A stretch of 64,000 bases of DNA from Cordia subcordata (taxonomy: Eukaryota; Streptophyta; Magnoliopsida; Boraginales; Cordiaceae), in contig JAPTOF010000025.1 in assembly GCA_028554755.1 (NCBI GenBank), positions 4,141,501-4,205,500 on the forward strand, written 5' to 3'. Both the position numbers and the translations under genes were made by a program. This document shows, one piece after another, positions 59,801 to 64,000 of the stretch; position 1 is the stretch's first letter, and each line of letters starts with the position of its first letter. The notes under the pieces were generated by a model, which saw only the letters and a program-made list of their open reading frames with translations, was not told the origin of the DNA and did no database searches.

Positions 59801-60820
59801 CACAAGAATTACGTGGTTCCGCTTTAAAGCCTACGTCCATGGACAGCAGAGAATAATTCTATTATTCATCACGAATGCTACAAGGCTCTCACTTCGGTTT
59901 CTCTCTCGCACATAATATAATGTGTATTGCCACATATTTATAGTGCAAAGGTTTCCTAAACCTATAAAGCAGAAAATGCAACTAATTAATTATGTCCTAC
60001 AAAAGGTAACAAGCGAATAAGATAATATGCTAACAAGGAAATCTGCTATTCTTGTTGCCCAAGAATATGGGCCACATTCAACATATTTATTTATGATACT
60101 TAGCAAACGCCCCACTTGAAGCATGCCGCATCTAAAAGCTTAAAATTGTACAGAGAAAGAGAAAAGGAGTTGATTATATTTATTTATTATACTTAACATG
60201 TCCCTCACATATGAATTATGAATAAAGAGTGATTTGTTTAGAAATTACACATAAATAATTTAATATTTTAAAATAAATTACGCTAATAACCCCTTAAAAT
60301 TACCACATCATCAAAAAAACATAAGTTTGTAAATAATTTTCCTTATATTTATTTATTATACTTGACGCAAATAATGTAAACACCACTAGTAAAGAGTAGA
60401 GATAAAACCTTTAAGATTCAAAGCAAAGCGGACCCTCCAAGCACATGAGCTTTGCCAGTAAGAGTACAATATCAGCTTCGAGGAAGACGATGAATCAGCA
60501 TCAGCAGTGTTCTTCTGAAATCAATATTGGATCATCAAGAATATAATCTCAACTAAGAACATATATTGGAACATCCACCAATTAAACTTTTAGGATCAAG
60601 GAACGTGCTGATTCTTGAGCCTGTTTGGCTTTGCTTATTTTGCAGCTTATAATTTCTTAGAGAAAAAAAAAAAAACCTTTTTACTATTTGCACAGCTTAT
60701 CCCCAAATAAGCGTAGCCAAACAAGCTGTTAATCTGTATGTGCTTTGAAGTGTGCGTGTGTGAGATTGATGAAGAAGAAAATGCGTGACGTGGAGAACCA
60801 ACCAGGTCAGTGGCATCCAT
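44806..60820 (-). CDS. GSTZ: Zeta-class glutathione S-transferase / maleylacetoacetate isomerase
   Basis: Ten exons: 60803-60820, 60409-60514, 53829-53885, 53412-53497, 53204-53275, 52892-52945, 52716-52791, 51465-51526, 50992-51051 and 44806-44925. Total is 711 nt (236 residues plus TAG). All introns are GT-AG with consistent phases. The enzyme uses glutathione to isomerise maleylacetoacetate to fumarylacetoacetate in tyrosine breakdown and is normally cytosolic. The zeta active-site motif S28-S29-C30-A-W-R-V-R is intact, as are the cis-Pro turn V71-P72 and the Asp-Ser pair D83-S84 that grips glutathione. The helical C-terminal domain keeps [32 protein letters not shown] and PERQPDA. Intron 2 (6523 nt) holds a whole Copia element and intron 9 (6066 nt) a retroelement cluster, yet no stop or frameshift enters the exons. 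The 18-nt exon 1, with a weak CTG|GTTGGT donor, is the least certain part. Confidence 0.88.
45107..45545 (-). pseudogene. LINE reverse-transcriptase C-terminal fragment in GSTZ intron 9
   Basis: The minus strand reads, with breaks, [19 protein letters not shown], then [21 protein letters not shown] and [12 protein letters not shown] before TGA (45107-45109). This is the usual end of plant non-LTR polymerase ORFs (TRKDRIRNEDI...WMEVVRMDL...ADP pattern). It is 5'-truncated, as is common for LINEs. Confidence 0.7.
45780..46543 (+). repeat. Gypsy (Tat-like) LTR in GSTZ intron 9
   Basis: Its 3' border is set by a primer-binding site. A TATA-like GCGCTATAAATAGACAATG is at about 46349. It ends GAGCATCATCA. 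The 5' border is not visible and may be anywhere from 45780 to 46000. The ORF 45961-46227 lies within it and is not a gene. Confidence 0.5.
46544..47084 (+). pseudogene. Gypsy primer-binding site and gag start, truncated
   Basis: TTCGCACCGTCTATGGGAA (46545-46563) matches the TGGCACCGTCTTTGGGAA site of the Gypsy at 21858, so this is the same class of element. Further on a frame gives [19 protein letters not shown], then [19 protein letters not shown], a gag piece. It is cut at 47085 by a minus-strand Copia LTR. Confidence 0.65.
47085..47281 (-). repeat. 3' LTR of the truncated minus-strand Copia
   Basis: TGTCAAATACT...CTATTCAACA on the plus strand. It is followed directly by the CTCCCCCTCAAAC complement of the polypurine tract. 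Confidence 0.8.
47085..48690 (-). mobile_element. 5'-truncated Copia element (RT-RNase H-LTR) in GSTZ intron 9
   Basis: The minus-strand 3' LTR is 47085-47281 (197 bp, TG...CA). A polypurine tract, GTTTGAGGGGGAG on the minus strand, is at 47282-47294. Upstream are RNase H (47382-47640, [41 protein letters not shown]) and reverse transcriptase (47640-48690, [63 protein letters not shown]). Breaks include a stop where RNase H begins (about 47622), a frameshift near 48395 and another near 48070. Gag, integrase and the 5' LTR are missing. Confidence 0.85.
48849..50055 (+). pseudogene. Copia gag and protease start, frameshifted
   Basis: A 251-residue open frame (48849-49604) begins [17 protein letters not shown] and carries the Copia gag core ([52 protein letters not shown]). 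The CX2CX4HX4C zinc knuckle is intact but in a different frame (49553-49594, [14 protein letters not shown]), so a frameshift precedes it. The protease start [10 protein letters not shown] follows in a third open piece (49655-50053), where the usual D-(S/T)-G active site reads DSAG. Integrase, RT and RNase H are absent. Confidence 0.85.
50226..50661 (+). repeat. 3' LTR of the plus-strand Copia fragment
   Basis: 436 bp, starting TGTTGGGTTGTGG and ending TTTCCTAACA. A purine-rich CAAAGGAGGAATT (50213-50225) directly precedes it, and CTATAAATAGGAC (50376-50388) is a likely TATA box. No 5' partner is present. Exon 9 of GSTZ ends 330 bp downstream. Confidence 0.75.
54075..54233. repeat. Tandem units in GSTZ intron 2 (Copia target)
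   Basis: About three units of 57-62 bp share AAAAGATTTGGTTATATTTA and GTACTTCCTCATGTG cores. The Copia element inserted into the third, and the array fades out at 60084-60200 on the other side. Confidence 0.7.
54234..54565 (-). repeat. 3' LTR of the intronic Copia element
   Basis: TGTTGGGGAAAAACATGC...CATTCAACA on the plus strand. It pairs with 59752-60083. Confidence 0.95.
54637..58592 (-). pseudogene. Copia gag-pol polyprotein, broken
   Basis: Order: gag (ATG at 58592, preferred over upstream TTG) with zinc knuckle [14 protein letters not shown] near 57865-57910; protease (WILDTGAT, about 57705-57728); integrase (HHCC head LWHKRLGHM...CEHC, core IHSDLWGP and [12 protein letters not shown]); reverse transcriptase ([31 protein letters not shown]); RNase H ([26 protein letters not shown]) ending [12 protein letters not shown] at 54637. 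I see five nonsense codons, at 57729-57731 (TAA), 57531-57533 (TAA), 57336-57338 (TGA), 56077-56079 (TGA) and 54730-54732 (TAA). There are frameshifts near 56650, 55795 and 54990. All domains are otherwise present and in order. Confidence 0.92.
58593..59751 (-). other. Copia 5' leader
   Basis: The long untranslated leader between the primer-binding site and gag includes a GGTCAA-rich tract (58680-58935) of imperfect direct repeats. The ORFs at 59034-59249, 59082-59264, 59320-59598 and 59358-59690 lie inside it and show no domain. Confidence 0.7.
59752..60083 (-). repeat. 5' LTR of the intronic Copia element
   Basis: 332 bp. On the minus strand it is followed at once by the primer-binding site. 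Confidence 0.95.
60619..60727. mobile_element. Small MITE in GSTZ intron 1
   Basis: The ends GCCTGTTTGGCTTTGCTTATTT and, reversed, GCTTGTTTGGCTACGCTTATTT form a good inverted repeat, with an A12 run between. About 109 bp. A target duplication is not clear. Confidence 0.6.
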
Positions 60821-62583
60821 GGATAGTGGGGACGCTTTAACAGCTGATGAGGTAAATTTGGAAGGTGTTTGGACTTTTTTAATGCGTATTATAACACTAC
60901 CAGACATGTACGGCAACCACATAAATTTAATAGATGTAATATTACATTTATTAAAGTCGATTAAATGACCTCAATAATATGAAAATTTATTATTTTTGTA
61001 TACTCTAACATTGAATATAGTCTAATTCTTATATTATGAGTTAACTCAATATGTTAACATTTTTTTCCTTTTCAAATCAAATAATGCGAACAAAAGCTAC
61101 AACATGTAGCCTAACAATTTTAATCTTTTTTTAGTCTGACGAGTTTCTCATGTACAAGGCCGTTTCTTTTAAGTGTTAGGTGTTCAAATTTATCAAGAAG
61201 AAAATTAAAGCTACAACATGCTTTTGGTTGAAATTCTCGTTTGGGGATCATTTTATTTTTTATAAATCATGATATGATAATTGATAAATATTTTGATATT
61301 AGTTAGCACTATGTAATCTAAATAATATTGTTGTTGGTATATGAAAAGAATACCTCGCATACTAATTTTAAATTTAGTGAATAAGTTTGAGAAGAAAAAA
61401 AAAAAGTTGTTAGTTACACGATGTAGCTTTTTTTCTAGATAAATTTGAATGTTGGCAATTATGAAAAATGGCCTTGAACACGAGGATCACATGCGAACAG
61501 AAATGATGGTTACATACAATAGCTTTTGTTGGTCTTATTACTTGATTTGAAAAAAGAAAAGAAATTTGTTTACATATTGCATTATATCCATAGGTCAGGG
61601 GTTAGATTGTCTTTAATGTTAATATATTTGAAAATGATAATCTTATATTAATGGGGTCATCTAATACATTGTAACGAGTGCAATATTACACTTATTAAAA
61701 TTGATTTAGTATTATTAAGTTATTTATACAATTTATTATATCACATAATTTTTATATCTAATTTAATTATTAGCTTGACAATAATTTATTATAGTTATTT
61801 CTTTGACAAAAATATTTGTTTTTCTTTTTTTTTTTTTTGCAAGTCAGATTCTTTCGTTAACTTTTAGGCTATCACAAATCATGTGGTAAGAAATTTAATT
61901 TCACCTTTTCTAAGTGTTACATAAATGATGACATCTTAAAATTTTTATATTGTAATGTATTCAATAATAATACTTATTCCATAAATGAAAGAAAAATCAC
62001 CATAATTAATATTTATTGTGATGTAATCCAGCACCTTAATACACACACAACTTATATTAGGAAAAAAGAATAACTATAAAATCTAATATAATACTATTTC
62101 AAAAATATTAATATATCAACATAAAATATATGGTTGCAAGATGAGGTTACCAAACACAATCATAATCAACCATCGTAAAACCTACAACATTCATACTACA
62201 TTATTAAAATGTGTTAACATCGAACTTTACTGTTGACCTGTAATCTCCACTTAATCGATACAATCTTAAGAATTGTCTTAAAATGGTAATATAAGACATA
62301 TTAATAAAATTGTATACATCGAATACGAAGACTTTAGTAAAATATTATAATACAATCGAAATGTAGTGTACTAGGAAACAATATATCTCTCATTTTTCTT
62401 CATTAATTGAGCTTTATCATTCGATAAGCAAATTCATAAGAATGAAGCATTAAATGTTATTATGTTTCAAAGATCACATAAGCACATGTTAAACTTTCTA
62501 GAGAATAATACATATGATCCATGATATCAAAAGCAACAAATATATCTTGCCAATGTGAATTTGGTAATTCGATAAGCTGATGA
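60821..62583. other. GSTZ upstream region and AT-rich intergenic DNA
   Basis: This is the presumed promoter side of GSTZ. Related blocks with AATATTACA(T/C)TTATTAAA occur at about 60938 and 61681, hinting at an unclassified repeat. No gene is seen. Confidence 0.35.
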
Positions 62584-62945
62584 TTTTTTTTTTTCTTCGT
62601 CACAAACTTTCATTTCATTAAGAACAAAGGATTACGAAGAAATTCAAGGACTAGACCAGACATACCAGACACAAAAAAAAAAAAAGACGAGACTTATCGG
62701 GCCGAGGCCTACACCTAGCAACATGAGCTAGCAAACCACGGCCCAAAGGGAAAAAAACTAAGAAGAACACGGTCCAAGCAGGGAACCAGGAAACAGAGGT
62801 AATCCTAGCAAAACTGCCACCCCAACGGCGACAGCCAATACCAAAAACACCTTAATAAAGCAGCCGAACCCAAAAAGAATATTGCGACCACAAGAGCTCT
62901 CGATTAAAGTAAGAGAGCAACTCAAGGGTTGCTCTCCATAAACTG
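62584..62945 (-). mobile_element. Probable LINE 3' end with poly(A)
   Basis: In minus orientation a GC-richer body is followed by CCTTTGTTCTTAATGAAATG, AAAGTTTGTGACG and an A tract (T run at 62586-62596), the usual form of plant L1-type 3' ends. The ORF 62758-62961 overlaps it and is not credible as a gene. Confidence 0.5.
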
Positions 62946-64000
62946 ATGAATAATGAACCACATAAATACAAAAGAAAATTCATATGACCCATTTGTCAAC
63001 CATATCATTTGCAAGTTTATGTTGGCAATAGTTTTCTTGTCTAGCTTGGACAAAAACATAATGACTTGCATTAAATAAAAGTAGGAACAAAAATTCTCTC
63101 TCGAGAATATAAATTAAGGGAAAAATAATAATAATAAAGTGACTTTTGTACGAGATTAAAATCTAAAATCTAAATCTAAAATGAAATAAAGAAATATAGA
63201 CTGAATTTGGAAACTTGAGATCTAAATCTTGCTGCAAGCAACATATGGTTCCCACTTCTACTTCGGTAATAATTACAGACATTTACGTCTCCTTTTTTTT
63301 TTTTTCCTATTTTTCGGGTAAAAGCATCATATTTCCTCAAAACTTGAAAACGTGGTCACATTACGACATCATAAAATATGTTTAATCATAAGAACAATTC
63401 TAGCGAAAACTCATACCATCTGGAGGACAACCAATCTAGAGCCTATTTAAAATATTAGAACATCTTGATAGAGGGCTCAATAAAGTTTTTTAAGGTTAAA
63501 TCCTTTCTACATCTAAAATATTAATAATTTATAAATAGCCTATCAGAATTGACTTGTCCCACAAAAATTAAAGGAAGAATGAACAAATAATGAGGACAAA
63601 TTTGACATATTTATAAAACATTAACGACTAATCTAAACTCTTAAAAACAATGAGAACTTATTTGATCAAACTATGACAACATTCGAGGCCTTTCATATAA
63701 TTTACCTCATCAAAATTATAACACATCTTTGACATAATTTGGGACGAATAGAATATTGACCCTATAAATGATTAAAAGCATCCCCCAAATCATTTCCTTT
63801 TTTTCTTTTTTTCCCTATTTTACTTCTAAACATTCCACCCCCCACTCGAAACAAAATTTGAACTCATATGGCCTCCCTTCAAAGATAGTCCCAACAATTT
63901 TAATTACTTTATATCCTCATCACACCATTTCATTTCTTTGACTAAAGAAAAGGGAGGCAGCAACTCCGAACAAACACCCCCCACCCCACCCCGAAAAACA
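62946..64000. other. AT-rich intergenic DNA
   Basis: No gene or clear element is seen. A C-rich run ends the window. Confidence 0.4.

Larger units (their letters stand above)
54234..60083 (-). mobile_element. Structurally complete Tork/Tnt1-like Copia retrotransposon in GSTZ intron 2
   Basis: 5850 bp with two 332-bp LTRs (54234-54565 and 59752-60083) and a perfect TATTT duplication (54229-54233 and 60084-60088). It is in the same orientation as the host gene. The primer-binding site is at 59736-59748 on the minus strand (TGGTATCTAGAGC), the polypurine tract at 54566-54580. By hand count the LTRs differ at 19 of 332 positions with no indel (about 5.7%), which suggests an insertion of a few million years at usual plant rates. 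The polyprotein is broken, so it could not move on its own. Confidence 0.95.

Noticed and set aside
62758..62961. Hydrophobic minus-strand ORF
   Set aside because: It overlaps the probable LINE 3' end, and its composition alone is not evidence of a gene.

Overview
The window is nuclear DNA of a flowering plant, most likely a eudicot. It is strongly AT-rich, has intron-split plant genes, and is dominated by plant-type LTR retrotransposons, foldback/MITE elements, a SINE and a Helitron. I found three host genes, all on the minus strand: a small serine-rich-like protein (765-1067), a five-exon C-4 methylsterol oxidase of the SMO1 type (2657-7875), and a ten-exon zeta-class glutathione S-transferase / maleylacetoacetate isomerase (44806-60820). 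Exon joins were read by eye from splice sites, reading phase and family resemblance. Both multi-exon models give open, full-length proteins (301 and 236 residues). A decayed tRNA-Lys lies at 1974-2046.

1-8 kb holds the small gene, the tRNA-Lys relic and SMO1, whose introns are full of foldback elements. 8-15 kb is gene-poor, with one SINE and one small MITE. 15.1-26.1 kb is a nest. A degenerate Copia element (15123-26146) was invaded by a minus-strand Tat-like Gypsy element (16381-22358, target duplication TCCAG). Its right LTR was invaded by a 2.1-kb solo LTR (23946-26064, target duplication CAAGT), which itself carries a piece of the mitochondrial gene nad4L.

26-37 kb holds a minisatellite, a broken PIF/Harbinger transposon (ORF1 on plus, transposase on minus) interrupted by about 2 kb of foreign DNA with a Gypsy gag, a 52-bp tandem array split by a SIRE-like solo LTR (35133-36514, target duplication AAAGT), and a 0.9-kb foldback element with a C-rich core. 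37.9-44.7 kb is gene-poor, with a Helitron, a CACTA terminus, tandem repeats and a Tourist-like MITE.

44.8-60.8 kb is the GST gene. Its coding length is only 711 nt, but intron 9 holds a cluster of LINE, Gypsy and two Copia fragments, and intron 2 holds a structurally complete 5850-bp Tork/Tnt1-like Copia element with 332-bp LTRs and a perfect TATTT duplication. Beyond 60.8 kb I see only a probable LINE tail and AT-rich sequence.

The three genes do not form a pathway: SMO1 acts in sterol synthesis and GSTZ in tyrosine breakdown. What joins the window is transposon load. Old insertions are tolerated inside introns while the reading frames stay open. I found no clearly new enzymatic system. 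The best leads are the three-level nest ending in mitochondrial DNA and the expanded GST gene.
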